DNA of 64,000 nucleotides from an uncultured Blastocatellia bacterium (GTDB lineage: Bacteria > Acidobacteriota > Blastocatellia > Pyrinomonadales > Pyrinomonadaceae): assembly GCA_946480785.1 (NCBI GenBank), contig CAMLLD010000017.1, positions 17,833-81,832 of the forward strand, written 5' to 3'. The notes beneath the pieces are model-generated. The model saw only the letters and a list, made by a program, of their open reading frames with translations, made no database searches and was not told the origin of the DNA. Below are positions 27,795-36,145 of this stretch, one piece after another. A program made the position numbers and the translations under genes. Positions within the stretch are counted from its first letter, which is position 1; each line of letters begins with the position of its first letter.

Positions 27795-28582
27795 TGTACG
27801 AACACATTCTCGTTAATGCGGCGGAAGGGATCGTGACGATCACGCTGAACCGTCCCGACAAGCTGAACGCGTTCATCGGTCACATGCGCCGCGACCTCGC
27901 CGAAGCGCTCGAACACGCCGGCAGCGATCGCAGCATTCGCGTCGTGATCATCACCGGCGCGGGCCGCGCGTTCTGCGCGGGCGGCGACGTGCGCTTCATG
28001 GCCGAACTGATGCAGCGCCGCGATACGGAAGAGTTTGCGCGCATACTCGGCGCGGGCCGCCGCGTCATCACGGCGATCAGACACATGACGAAGCCGGTGA
28101 TAGCCGCGGTGAATGGTCCAGCGTCAGGCGCGGGCGCGAATCTCGCCTTCGCTTGCGACCTGCGCATCGCGTCGACAGACGCTTCGTTCAGTCAATCGTT
28201 TTTGAAAGTCGGATTGCATCCGGACTGGGGCGGCACGTTTTTCCTGCCCCGTCTCGTCACGCCGAACAAAGCTTGCGAACTGTTCTTTCTCGGTGACTCG
28301 ATCGACGCCGCGGAAGCGTTGCGTCTGAACATCGTCAATCAGGTGGTCGCGCCGGAAGAGTTGGAAACAGCGACGTTGGAACTCGCGGAGCGTTTGCGCG
28401 CCGCGCCGCCGCTCGCGCTGGCCGCAGCGAAGCAGGCGATCTACGCGAGTGAAGGCGCTGATCTCGACGAGATGCTGCGCTACGAAACCGAAGCGCAGTT
28501 GCGTTGTTTCGAATCCGACGACGGGCACGAGGGCGTGCGTGCGTTTCTCGAAAAGCGCGAGCCGCGCTTCACCGGCCACTGA
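27794..28582 (+). CDS. PaaG-like crotonase-fold isomerase
   Basis: 262 residues, crotonase fold, but both hydratase glutamates are missing: GPASGAGANLAFACD has Asn where Glu is expected, and SFSQSFLKVGLHPDWGG has no Glu. Asp144 in GLHPDWGGTFFLPRL matches the catalytic aspartate of PaaG (IPDCGG in E. coli), the isomerase that turns the phenylacetyl-CoA epoxide into an oxepin. An epoxide- or enoyl-CoA isomerase is therefore more likely than a hydratase. Its presence in a box operon is notable because the described Box route opens the epoxide directly with BoxC. Coupled to the upstream hydratase gene by a one-base overlap. Confidence 0.85.
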   Translation: MYEHILVNAAEGIVTITLNRPDKLNAFIGHMRRDLAEALEHAGSDRSIRVVIITGAGRAFCAGGDVRFMAELMQRRDTEEFARILGAGRRVITAIRHMTKPVIAAVNGPASGAGANLAFACDLRIASTDASFSQSFLKVGLHPDWGGTFFLPRLVTPNKACELFFLGDSIDAAEALRLNIVNQVVAPEELETATLELAERLRAAPPLALAAAKQAIYASEGADLDEMLRYETEAQLRCFESDDGHEGVRAFLEKREPRFTGH

Positions 28583-28603
28583 TTCGTGTCCATCTGTGTC
28601 AAC
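28581..28603 (+). repeat. Border repeat, inverted orientation, with a GTG start
   Basis: GATTCGTGTCCATCTGTG (28581-28598) followed by TCAAC; its complement reads GACACAGATGGACACGAATC. It touches the stop codon of the isomerase gene and contains the GTG proposed as the start of the SDR gene. Confidence 0.55.
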
Positions 28604-29354
28604 TAAACTTCAGAACAAACTCGCTCTAATCACCGGTGGCGGCCGCGGCATCGGCCGCGCGATCGCACTGCTCTTCGCTCAACACGGCGCGCGCATCGCT
28701 GTCGCCGCACGCACACGCGAGCAAGTCGAACGCGTGGCCCACGAAATCGGCCCGCAAGCGCTCGCCCTGACCTGTGACGTCTCCAGCGCCGAAAGCGTCG
28801 CAGCGATGTTCGTGGATCTGAAACCCGATATTCTCGTCAACAACGCCGGCATCGCCGAGAGCGCTCCATTCGTGAACACGAGCGACGAACTCTGGCATCG
28901 TCATCTCGCCATCAATCTCACCGGCACGTTTTACTGCACACGCGCGGCGCTGCCTGCGATGCTGGAACGCAGCTGGGGCCGCGTCATCAACATCGCCTCG
29001 ATCGCCGCGAAAGCCGGCGCGCCATACATCGCTGCTTACGCAGCGTCAAAACACGGCGTGCTTGGGCTGACGCGTTCCGTCGCCCTCGAAGTCGCGACGA
29101 GCGGTGTAACAGTCAATGCAATCTGTCCGGGTTACGTCGACACGGAGATGGTCGAGCGCGGTGTCGAACGCATCACCAAACGAACCGGCCGCACCGCCGA
29201 AGAAGCGCTCGACATGCTGAGACGCATGAGTCCGCAGAATCGCCTCGTCACAGCCGATGAGGTTGCCGCAATGGCCTTATTACTCGCTTCGGAAGACGGC
29301 CGCGGAATCAACGGCCAGGGAATCAACATCGACGGCGGCACCGTGCTCTTCTAA
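28596..29354 (+). CDS. Short-chain dehydrogenase/reductase (FabG-like)
   Basis: 252 residues from a GTG at 28596. The frame is open further upstream, but that part overlaps the isomerase gene. NAD(P)-binding GGGRGIG near the N-terminus, NNAG, catalytic Ser in INIASIAAKA and the YAASK pair, then NAICPGYVDTEM. Typical for 3-oxoacyl/3-hydroxyacyl reductases or dehydrogenases. In this operon it probably oxidises a 3-hydroxyacyl-CoA or an aldehyde product from the BoxC reaction; this is inference. There is no clear ribosome site before the GTG. The last four bases overlap the convergent maf gene. Confidence 0.88.
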   Translation: MSTKLQNKLALITGGGRGIGRAIALLFAQHGARIAVAARTREQVERVAHEIGPQALALTCDVSSAESVAAMFVDLKPDILVNNAGIAESAPFVNTSDELWHRHLAINLTGTFYCTRAALPAMLERSWGRVINIASIAAKAGAPYIAAYAASKHGVLGLTRSVALEVATSGVTVNAICPGYVDTEMVERGVERITKRTGRTAEEALDMLRRMSPQNRLVTADEVAAMALLLASEDGRGINGQGINIDGGTVLF

Positions 29355-29923
29355 ACCTTACTCGTTAACTCATAAACCAAACGGATCGGCAGGCCGACGA
29401 TGTTGAAGTAGTCGCCTTCGATCTCTTCGATGAACAGCCCGGCGGCGCCTTGAATGCCGTACGCGCCCGCTTTGCCGCGTGCTTCGCCGGTCGCCACGTA
29501 CCACTCGATCTCGCGCTCACTCATTTCCGCGAAGCGCACGCGCGTCGTCTCGTAATCCACGCGCGTTTCACCACCAATCCTAACGGCTGCCACTCCGGTC
29601 AACACTTCGTGCCACTTGGCGTTGAGTAGCTGCAACATGCGGCGCGCGTCATCGTCGTCGACAGGTTGGGCCAGGATCTCATCTTCGACAACCACTGTTG
29701 TGTCAGCGCCCAGGACCAAACCTGATTGCACACGCGCCGCAACCGCTTCAGCTTTCGAACGCGCGAGCCGCTGCACGTAATCCGCCGGCGCTTCGTTCGG
29801 CAGCAACGATTCGTCGATGCCCGCGACGATCGCCTCGTAAGGCCAGCCAACCGCGTCGAGCAATTCTTTGCGTCGCGGACTGCTCGACGCGAGGATCAGT
29901 TTTTCGCGAAGATGAGTATTCAT
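29351..29923 (-). CDS. maf: Maf-family nucleotide pyrophosphatase
   Basis: 190 residues. N-terminal ASSSPRRKELLDAVG, the conserved GADTTVVVEDEILAQP segment with catalytic aspartate, and GAYGIQGAAGLFIEEIEGDYFNIVGLP near the C-terminus are hallmarks of Maf/YhdE/YceF. These house-cleaning enzymes hydrolyse dTTP/UTP or modified nucleotides. The start is the ATG at 29923. It ends convergently with the SDR gene (four-base overlap) and is divergent from the DciA-like gene across 28 bases. Confidence 0.95.
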   Translation of the reverse strand: MNTHLREKLILASSSPRRKELLDAVGWPYEAIVAGIDESLLPNEAPADYVQRLARSKAEAVAARVQSGLVLGADTTVVVEDEILAQPVDDDDARRMLQLLNAKWHEVLTGVAAVRIGGETRVDYETTRVRFAEMSEREIEWYVATGEARGKAGAYGIQGAAGLFIEEIEGDYFNIVGLPIRLVYELTSKV

Positions 29924-29951
29924 AACGGTAAGTTGCGAGCGAACAGTTTGC

Positions 29952-30269
29952 GTGTTTCAATCAGAGTTGGCAATGGAAGGACTGATAAAAACACTGCCGG
30001 CAGTGCTGCGCGCTTCCGGCAACGCGCCTGAAGTGATCGAAGCGGCGGCGATCGCGGCGTGGAAACACGCGGCGGGCGAGAACCTGAAGTCTCACGCAGT
30101 CGCTTTGGGTCTGCAGGACCGAACTCTGCGAGTCGCAGTGGCCGACGCCATCTGGCAGAAACAGTTGCACGCGATGCGCGGCCAAATGCTGTTTCGCGTG
30201 AACAATTTGCTGGGCCAACCGCTCGTCGGCTCTATCGAATTCATTATCGACCCAACGCTATGCCGATAA
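29952..30269 (+). CDS. DUF721 / DciA-like protein
   Basis: 105 residues from 29952; a second ATG at 29973 (MEGLIK) is possible. WKHAAGENLKSHAVALGLQDRTLRVAVADAIWQKQLHAM is the characteristic DUF721 core, shared with DciA, the replicative helicase loader/operator. At this size only the core domain is present. Whether it loads DnaB here is not shown. The end overlaps gatC by ten bases, and gatA follows, so it sits in a translation-gene operon. Confidence 0.85.
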   Translation: MFQSELAMEGLIKTLPAVLRASGNAPEVIEAAAIAAWKHAAGENLKSHAVALGLQDRTLRVAVADAIWQKQLHAMRGQMLFRVNNLLGQPLVGSIEFIIDPTLCR

Positions 30270-30556
30270 CCGAAGCTGACATCGCGAAAGTCGCGCAACT
30301 CGCGCATCTCGAGCTCGCCGACGAAGAACTAAAAACCTTCGGCTCACAGATCGCGGAGATCGTCGCCTACGTGGAACAACTCAACGAGCTCGACACGACC
30401 AACGTCGAACCCGCCATCGGCGGTCTAACACCCGAAGGCGAACGCACCACCACCTCACGCGAAGACGAGATCGAAGGCTCCCTGGGCCAAAAAACAGCCC
30501 TCGCCGAAGCCCCCGACCCCGCCTCGGGCCACTTCCGCGTCCCAAAGGTGTTGTAG
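30260..30556 (+). CDS. gatC: Glu-tRNA(Gln)/Asp-tRNA(Asn) amidotransferase subunit C
   Basis: 98 residues from the ATG at 30260. [21 protein letters not shown] at the N-terminus and the C-terminal [19 protein letters not shown] are diagnostic for GatC, which clamps GatA and GatB together. It overlaps the DciA-like gene by ten bases; gatA starts ten bases after the stop. The presence of GatCA means Gln-tRNA and/or Asn-tRNA is made by transamidation; gatB is not in the window. Confidence 0.96.
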   Translation: MPITEADIAKVAQLAHLELADEELKTFGSQIAEIVAYVEQLNELDTTNVEPAIGGLTPEGERTTTSREDEIEGSLGQKTALAEAPDPASGHFRVPKVL

Positions 30557-30566
30557 TCATCAACCT

Positions 30567-31982
30567 ATGTCGCGTGAAACTGTAGAGTTTGCTGTTAGTG
30601 CCGCGGAGCGGCTCAATGAGACGCTCAATGCTTTTCTCGAGATCGATCGGGAGGGGGCGTTGGCGCGTGCCGCCGAGATCGACAAAGGGGCGGCGAATTC
30701 CGAAAAGAGTGAGGGCGTGCTCGCGGGGGTGCCGGTTGCCGTTAAGGACAATATCTGTGTGCGGGGGATGCAGGCGTCGTGTGGGTCGCGCATCCTCGGC
30801 GATTATCATCCGCCTTATAACGCCACCGTCATCGAACGTCTCATCAACGCCGGCGCCGTAATCGTCGGCAAGACTAACTGCGACGAGTTTGCCATGGGCT
30901 CGTCAAACGAAAACTCCGCTTTTGGACCAGTCAAAAATCCGTGGGACACAACGCGCGTGCCCGGCGGCTCGTCAGGCGGCTCGGCCACCGCTGTCGCCGC
31001 GGGCATCGTGCCCATCGCCCTCGGCTCCGACACCGGCGGTTCAGTCAGACAACCAGCCTCACTCGTCGGCGTGCTCGGACTCAAACCAACTTACGGACGC
31101 AACTCACGCTACGGTCTCGTCGCGTTTGCGTCGTCGTTGGACCAAATCGGAATCTTCGCCCGTGACATCGGCGACATGGCGCGTACGCTCGGCGTCATCG
31201 CCGGACGCGATCGACACGACGCCACGAGCGCCGACGTGCCCGTGCCCAACTATACAAAGGCGCTCGACGGCAACCTCAAAGGCGCGCGACTCGGCTTTCC
31301 CTCAGCGTTGTTTGGCAAAGGATTGGACCAGGAGGTTGGGGAGGCGGTGAAGAATGCCGTCGACGTCTATCGCGAACTCGGCGCGGAGATCGTCGAAGTA
31401 GAACTCCCGCACGCCAGTTACGCGATCGCCGTTTACTACATCATCGCGACCGCCGAAGCATCGTCGAACCTCGCGCGCTTCGACGGCGTGCGTTACGGCT
31501 TTCGCGCGGAAGACGCGCCCGAGCTGCGCCAGATGTATCGCAAGACACGCGAGGAAGGTTTCGGCGCGGAAGTGAAGCGGCGCATCATGCTCGGCACATA
31601 CGTGCTCTCAGCCGGTTATTACGACGCTTACTATCGCAAGGCCCAGCAAGTACGCACGCTCATCAAGAACGACTTTCTCAATGCTTTCAAAAACTGCGAC
31701 GCGATCATCACGCCCACCGCGCCGACGCCCGCGTTTGCGATCGGTGAAAAGGTCGACGATCCGCTCGCGATGTATCTCAACGACATCTACACCGTGACGG
31801 CAAACCTCGCCGGCATTCCCGGTCTCAGCGTGCCGTGCGGACTATCATCACAACGATTGCCAATCGGCTTTCAGCTTCTTGGTCCATACTGGTCGGAGCC
31901 AACGCTCTTCAAGTTGGCCCATGCGTACCAGCAAGTGCGGCCGTTTACTGAACGTCCTGCCGTCTACGCTTCACAGCCGTAA
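30567..31982 (+). CDS. gatA: Glu-tRNA(Gln)/Asp-tRNA(Asn) amidotransferase subunit A
   Basis: 471 residues. Amidase-signature glutaminase subunit. The Ser-cisSer-Lys triad is visible: Lys in [12 protein letters not shown] (near residue 60) and the serines in [15 protein letters not shown] and [15 protein letters not shown]. Releases ammonia from glutamine for GatB. The GatA-type tail [24 protein letters not shown] is present. Ten bases after gatC. The last 38 bases overlap a small convergent gene. Confidence 0.97.
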   Translation: MSRETVEFAVSAAERLNETLNAFLEIDREGALARAAEIDKGAANSEKSEGVLAGVPVAVKDNICVRGMQASCGSRILGDYHPPYNATVIERLINAGAVIVGKTNCDEFAMGSSNENSAFGPVKNPWDTTRVPGGSSGGSATAVAAGIVPIALGSDTGGSVRQPASLVGVLGLKPTYGRNSRYGLVAFASSLDQIGIFARDIGDMARTLGVIAGRDRHDATSADVPVPNYTKALDGNLKGARLGFPSALFGKGLDQEVGEAVKNAVDVYRELGAEIVEVELPHASYAIAVYYIIATAEASSNLARFDGVRYGFRAEDAPELRQMYRKTREEGFGAEVKRRIMLGTYVLSAGYYDAYYRKAQQVRTLIKNDFLNAFKNCDAIITPTAPTPAFAIGEKVDDPLAMYLNDIYTVTANLAGIPGLSVPCGLSSQRLPIGFQLLGPYWSEPTLFKLAHAYQQVRPFTERPAVYASQP

Positions 31983-32238
31983 CGCGCGATCTCTTTTTTC
32001 GTGGTTTGTCGGGGATGAGGTCGCCCGTGAAGATCTCGAGCACACCTTTGGCGGTGCCGACGACGGGCGTCACGTCGAGGCCGACGTGTACGACGCCGGG
32101 AATCAGCCCTTTCTTTCTGATTTCGTAACCGGCTAGACCGACGGCGAAGACCGACCCAAGGATCGGAATCGGTTTGACGATGCGTTTGGCGAGGCCCCAA
32201 CCGCCGGCGCGAACGATTCTGCGTTTGACACTACTCAT
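31945..32238 (-). CDS. Small conserved-looking protein, unknown
   Basis: 97 residues from the ATG at 32238 (MSSVKRRIV); a start ten codons earlier is also open. A central hydrophobic stretch ([18 protein letters not shown]) and a second one ([20 protein letters not shown]) lie between very basic ends ([17 protein letters not shown]). It may be a small membrane-associated protein. No family recognised. The 3' end overlaps gatA by 38 bases on the opposite strand, so only its non-overlapping part supports it as real. Confidence 0.55.
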   Translation of the reverse strand: MSSVKRRIVRAGGWGLAKRIVKPIPILGSVFAVGLAGYEIRKKGLIPGVVHVGLDVTPVVGTAKGVLEIFTGDLIPDKPRKKRSRVTAVKRRRQDVQ

Positions 32239-32287
32239 CTCGTTTCGATCAAAGCACGGCAGCGGCAATTTTGGCTACTGTGCTAGC

Positions 32288-33334
32288 ATGGCTTCGATGC
32301 GCTGCAAGTTCGTTCTGTTTGTTTTCGCAATTCTCATCGCTGCGTTTTTGTTTTCGTGTCGCTCCGGCGGCGGTGGCGGTGGGCGGCGTCTGCTGATCTA
32401 CACGCCGCACGGACAAGACCTGCTCAAAGATTTCATCGCGCGTTACAAGGAAAAGAATCCCGGCGTCGACGTGCAGTTTCTCGACATGGGCTCGCGCGAG
32501 ATTCTCGAGCGCGTCACGGTCGAACGAAACCATCCGCAAGCGGATCTCTGGTGGGGCGCGTCGCACACGACTTTTCAAACCGCGGCTGACGAGAATCTGT
32601 TGGCCCAATACCGTCCGACCTGGGCCGACAAAATTCCCGCCGAGTCACGCGATGCAAACGATCGCTGGTACGGCACTTACGAAACACCGCAAGTGCTCGC
32701 TTACAACAGCGACGCGGTCACCGCCGGCGAGGCGCCGCGCGATTGGGACGACATGCTCGACCCGAAGTGGCGCGACAAGATTCTCATTCGCAATCCCAAT
32801 CCGTCCGACACGATGCGCGCGATCTTCGGCGCGATGATCTGGCGCTTCTACAAAGACACCGGCTCGCCGCAAGCCGGTTACGACTGGCTGCGCAAACTCG
32901 ACGCGAACGTTCACGAATACACCGCCGACGGCACGTTGATGATGCAGAAGCTCGCGCGTCGCGAAGGCCTCGTGACGATGTGGGACATGCCCGACGTGCG
33001 TCTTTACAAGGAACAGAAAAATTTTCCCGTCGGCTACAACGTGCCCGCGAGCGGCACGCCCGTGGTCATCGACGGCATCGCGATCGTTCGCGGCGCACCG
33101 AACGAAGAAGAAGCGAAACGCTTCTACGAATTTGTGACGACGCCGGAGAGCCTCGCTTACGCGGCGCACAAGTTTTATCGCATTCCGGTGCGCACGGACC
33201 TCGATCGCTCGCAACTGCCCGCGTGGATGAACGAGCCGTTCAAACAACTGCCGCTCGATTGGGAGCTGTTGCGAAAACAGGGCGCCGACTGGTTAAGATA
33301 CTGGGACACTGAGATTCGCGGGCGTAACAAATAA
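32288..33334 (+). CDS. ABC transporter substrate-binding lipoprotein (iron/thiamine type)
   Basis: 348 residues from the ATG at 32288 (MASMRCKFVLFVFAIL). Lipoprotein signal with AAFLFSC and a glycine-rich linker (GGGGGG), then a class II periplasmic-binding fold: LLIYTPHGQDLLKDFIARYK, ADLWWGAS, TYETPQVLAYNSDAV and GTPVVIDGIAIVRGAPNEEEAKRFYEFV. This pattern fits the FbpA/AfuA/ThiB group. The ligand (ferric iron, thiamine, phosphonate and others) cannot be settled by eye. The ATPase and permease genes follow, so this is a complete importer. Confidence 0.9.
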   Translation: MASMRCKFVLFVFAILIAAFLFSCRSGGGGGGRRLLIYTPHGQDLLKDFIARYKEKNPGVDVQFLDMGSREILERVTVERNHPQADLWWGASHTTFQTAADENLLAQYRPTWADKIPAESRDANDRWYGTYETPQVLAYNSDAVTAGEAPRDWDDMLDPKWRDKILIRNPNPSDTMRAIFGAMIWRFYKDTGSPQAGYDWLRKLDANVHEYTADGTLMMQKLARREGLVTMWDMPDVRLYKEQKNFPVGYNVPASGTPVVIDGIAIVRGAPNEEEAKRFYEFVTTPESLAYAAHKFYRIPVRTDLDRSQLPAWMNEPFKQLPLDWELLRKQGADWLRYWDTEIRGRNK

Positions 33335-33384
33335 AGCCATCCACAGATTACGCAGAGGTTAATCTGTGGAATCTGTGGATGGCT
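33335..33384. repeat. Inverted pair of border repeats
   Basis: AGCCATCCACAGATT (33335-33349) and its exact complement AATCTGTGGATGGCT (33370-33384) enclose a further AATCTGTGG copy. It directly follows the stop of the binding-protein gene and can fold into a 15-bp hairpin without a T-run, so it may act as an mRNA stabiliser or attenuator between the binding protein and the ATPase. Confidence 0.75.
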
Positions 33385-33392
33385 CTGACACG

Positions 33393-34469
33393 ATGGCCCT
33401 TCTCTCGCTACAAAGCATCTCGCGCAGCTTTGGCTCGACGCCGGCTGTGATCGACGTGTCGCTCGCTGTTGAGCGCGGAGAGTTTTTTGGTTTGCTTGGA
33501 CCATCAGGTTGCGGCAAGACAACGACGCTCAGAATGATCGCGGGTCTGGAAAAACCCGACGCAGGATCGATCCGTTTCGACGGCAAGGAGATAACGAACC
33601 TGCCGCCCGAGCGTCGCGGCTTCGGCATGGTCTTCCAGAACTACGCGCTCTTTCCGCACCTCAACGTGTTTGAGAACGTCGCGTTTGGATTGCGCGCGCG
33701 CCACGCGCCGAAAGCCGAAACGAACGAACGCGTGCAGAGCGCGCTCGAGCTGGTCCAACTTCCGGGTTACGAAAAACGCGCTATTGACGAGCTGTCGGGC
33801 GGGCAACAGCAACGCGTCGCGATCGCGCGGGCGATCGCGATCGAGCCGGCGTTGTTGTTGTTTGACGAACCGTTATCGAATCTCGACGTGTCGCTGCGTG
33901 AATCAACGCGTGGAGAGTTGCGTGAGCTGGTGACGCGTCTCGGGTTGACGGCGGTTTACGTCACACACGATCAGGAAGAAGCGTTTGCGTTGTGCGATCG
34001 GATCAGTGTGATGGTTGGCGGACGTTTGATGCAGACTGGCAAGCCGCGTGAGCTTTATGAAGAACCGGCGGACATCGCGGTGGCGCGGTTTCTCGGACGG
34101 AATAATTTGATTCGCGCGATGCGTTTGAGTTCGAGCAAGACGAGCGAGGGTGAGTTCAAGACGCTCGACGGCGGGCACACGCTGCATGTGCCGGTGAGTC
34201 GGGATGAGTTGGCGCCGTTGAATAAGCCGGTGGTGCTGGCGATTCGGCCCGAGCACGTGCAACTCAGTGCTGATCATGATGGCGCGGAGAATTCGCTGCG
34301 CGGAACGATACGCGAGATCGTGTTTGCGGGCGCGACGTCGACGATTCGTGTTGATGCGAATGGGCTGTTGCTCGAAGCGCTGGCGGTCGAACCCGATAAT
34401 TTGCAACTCAACCAGGAATGCACTGTAGTTCTGCGCGGCGACAAGCTACGACTCTTAAACCACGGATGA
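33393..34469 (+). CDS. ABC transporter ATP-binding protein (iron/thiamine type)
   Basis: 358 residues from the ATG at 33393. A GTG nine codons earlier lies inside the repeat pair and is less likely. Walker A GPSGCGKTT, Q-loop VFQNYALFPH, signature LSGGQQQRVAIARA, Walker B LLLFDEPLSNLD and H-loop THDQEEAF are all intact. A C-terminal TOBE-type regulatory domain (about 235-355, with IRPEHVQLSA) fits the FbpC/PotA branch. The final codons NHG and the TGA come from a border repeat. The stop overlaps the permease start as ATGA. Confidence 0.95.
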   Translation: MALLSLQSISRSFGSTPAVIDVSLAVERGEFFGLLGPSGCGKTTTLRMIAGLEKPDAGSIRFDGKEITNLPPERRGFGMVFQNYALFPHLNVFENVAFGLRARHAPKAETNERVQSALELVQLPGYEKRAIDELSGGQQQRVAIARAIAIEPALLLFDEPLSNLDVSLRESTRGELRELVTRLGLTAVYVTHDQEEAFALCDRISVMVGGRLMQTGKPRELYEEPADIAVARFLGRNNLIRAMRLSSSKTSEGEFKTLDGGHTLHVPVSRDELAPLNKPVVLAIRPEHVQLSADHDGAENSLRGTIREIVFAGATSTIRVDANGLLLEALAVEPDNLQLNQECTVVLRGDKLRLLNHG

Positions 34470-34478
34470 ACACGAATC
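34460..34478 (+). repeat. Border repeat carrying a stop/start overlap
   Basis: CCACGGATGAACACGAATC. It encodes the last residues and stop of the ATPase and the start codon plus residues MNTNR of the permease. Confidence 0.7.
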
Positions 34479-36145
34479 GAGTTCTGCTGCTCCTCATCGC
34501 TCTCGTGGTGCTCGTCTACGGAGTCATTTATCCAAACGCGGCAGTTGTTGTTAGTTCATTGGTGAAGGATGGTGTGTGGACGCTCGCGAATTACCGCGAG
34601 GTGTTAGCGCAGCGGGTCGTGATCGAGGCGATCGTGAGCAGCCTGGGGTTGTCGATCGCGACGGTGGTGTTGTGTGCACTCGTCGGTGTGCCGCTCGCGT
34701 TTTTGTTTGAACGATTTACTTTTCCGGGGCGGCGATTCTTTGCTGCCATCGCGGCGTTGCCGCTCGTGCTGCCGCCGCTGGTCGGCACCGTGGCTTTCAT
34801 CTTCCTCGCGGGTGAGAGCGGCATTCTCGCGCACGGCATTCAAAACCTTCTCCACTTGCAAACTCCGCCGTGGCGACTCGCCGGCTGGCCCGCGTTGCTG
34901 CTCTTTCACACTTACACAATGTATCCGTTCTTTTACGTGCTCACCGGCGCGGGACTAAGAAGAATCGATGCGAGTCTCGCCGAAGCAGCACGAAGTTTGG
35001 GCGGCTCGCGCGCATTCGTCTTCGCGCGCGTGCTCGCGCCGCAACTCACTCCGTCATTGATCGCCGCCGCACTGCTCACATTCATGACATCAATGGCGTC
35101 GTTCAGCGCGCCGTTATTGTTCGGCGGCAACGTGCGCGTGTTGACACTCGAGATCTTCACCGCGCGGCAACGAGGCGACCTGACGATGGCGACGACGGAA
35201 ACAGTCGTACTCGCAGTGATCTCGCTCGCGGCGTTGATTGTGTTTCAGCGTTACGAAGGCACGCGGAAGTTTGCGGCGGCCACGATGAAAGGCGCGCCAC
35301 GACGGCGCGTCACGATCGCGAGCGGCAAAGCGCGTGTGCTCGCCGCAAGCGCCGCGATCGTGTTTGCGATCGTGCTCGTATTGCCGGTCGCAACGCTGAT
35401 TCTCGTGAGTTTCGCGCGCGAAGGATCGTGGACGACGCAGACGCTGCCCGCCGCTTACACGCTGGCGAACTATCAGCGCCTCTTCAGCGATCCAAACGCT
35501 ACGGAAGTGTTCTTCAACAGCTTCTCGATGGCGGCGATAGCGGCGGTGGCCGCGCTCGTGTGGAGCTTCTGCGTGGTGACGTTGCTCGTCAAACGCGAGC
35601 GCGGCCAGTCAGCATTTCTCGGACGCAACGGCCGCAGGTTACTCTCGTTGCTGATCCTGATTCCGTGGGCGTTGCCGGGAACGGTGGTCGCGGTTTCGGT
35701 CGCGGAAGCTTACGGGCGGCCGAGTTCGTTGCTGGGCTCGTTCGTGCTGGTCGGAACGTTCTGGATTCTCCCCGTAATTTATTTTCTGCGTTTCATGCCG
35801 CTCGTGGTGCGCGCGCTACAGGCGAGCACGGAACAGGTCGACCCGGCGCTCGGCGAGGCGGCCGGGTCGTTGGGTGCGCGCGCGTGGCAACGATTTTTGC
35901 GCGTGACGTTGCCGCTGGTTTGGCCGGGCGCGGTCGCGGGTACGCTGCTGGCGTTTGTGATCGCGTTGGGTGAATATGTCGCTTCCGTGCTGGTGTTCGT
36001 GCCCGCGAATCGACCCATCTCGATCGCGATTGCCTCGGAGTTGAGAGATTTTAATTTGGGAACGGCGGCGGCGTACGGAGTGGTTTTGATCGCCATCATC
36101 TCGGTGAGTATGTTTGTAGCTGAGAAGCTTGAAAGGATGCGATGA
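34466..36145 (+). CDS. ABC transporter permease, two fused MetI-like domains
   Basis: 559 residues from the ATG at 34466, with about twelve membrane spans. Each half carries the cytoplasmic EAA loop that contacts the ATPase: AEAARSLGGSRAFVFARVLA (about 188-207) and GEAAGSLGARAWQRFLRVTL (about 476-495). The fused double-permease design is typical of FbpB/SfuB/ThiP importers. Coupled to the ATPase (ATGA) and to the PIG-L gene downstream (ATGA). Confidence 0.93.
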   Translation: MNTNRVLLLLIALVVLVYGVIYPNAAVVVSSLVKDGVWTLANYREVLAQRVVIEAIVSSLGLSIATVVLCALVGVPLAFLFERFTFPGRRFFAAIAALPLVLPPLVGTVAFIFLAGESGILAHGIQNLLHLQTPPWRLAGWPALLLFHTYTMYPFFYVLTGAGLRRIDASLAEAARSLGGSRAFVFARVLAPQLTPSLIAAALLTFMTSMASFSAPLLFGGNVRVLTLEIFTARQRGDLTMATTETVVLAVISLAALIVFQRYEGTRKFAAATMKGAPRRRVTIASGKARVLAASAAIVFAIVLVLPVATLILVSFAREGSWTTQTLPAAYTLANYQRLFSDPNATEVFFNSFSMAAIAAVAALVWSFCVVTLLVKRERGQSAFLGRNGRRLLSLLILIPWALPGTVVAVSVAEAYGRPSSLLGSFVLVGTFWILPVIYFLRFMPLVVRALQASTEQVDPALGEAAGSLGARAWQRFLRVTLPLVWPGAVAGTLLAFVIALGEYVASVLVFVPANRPISIAIASELRDFNLGTAAAYGVVLIAIISVSMFVAEKLERMR

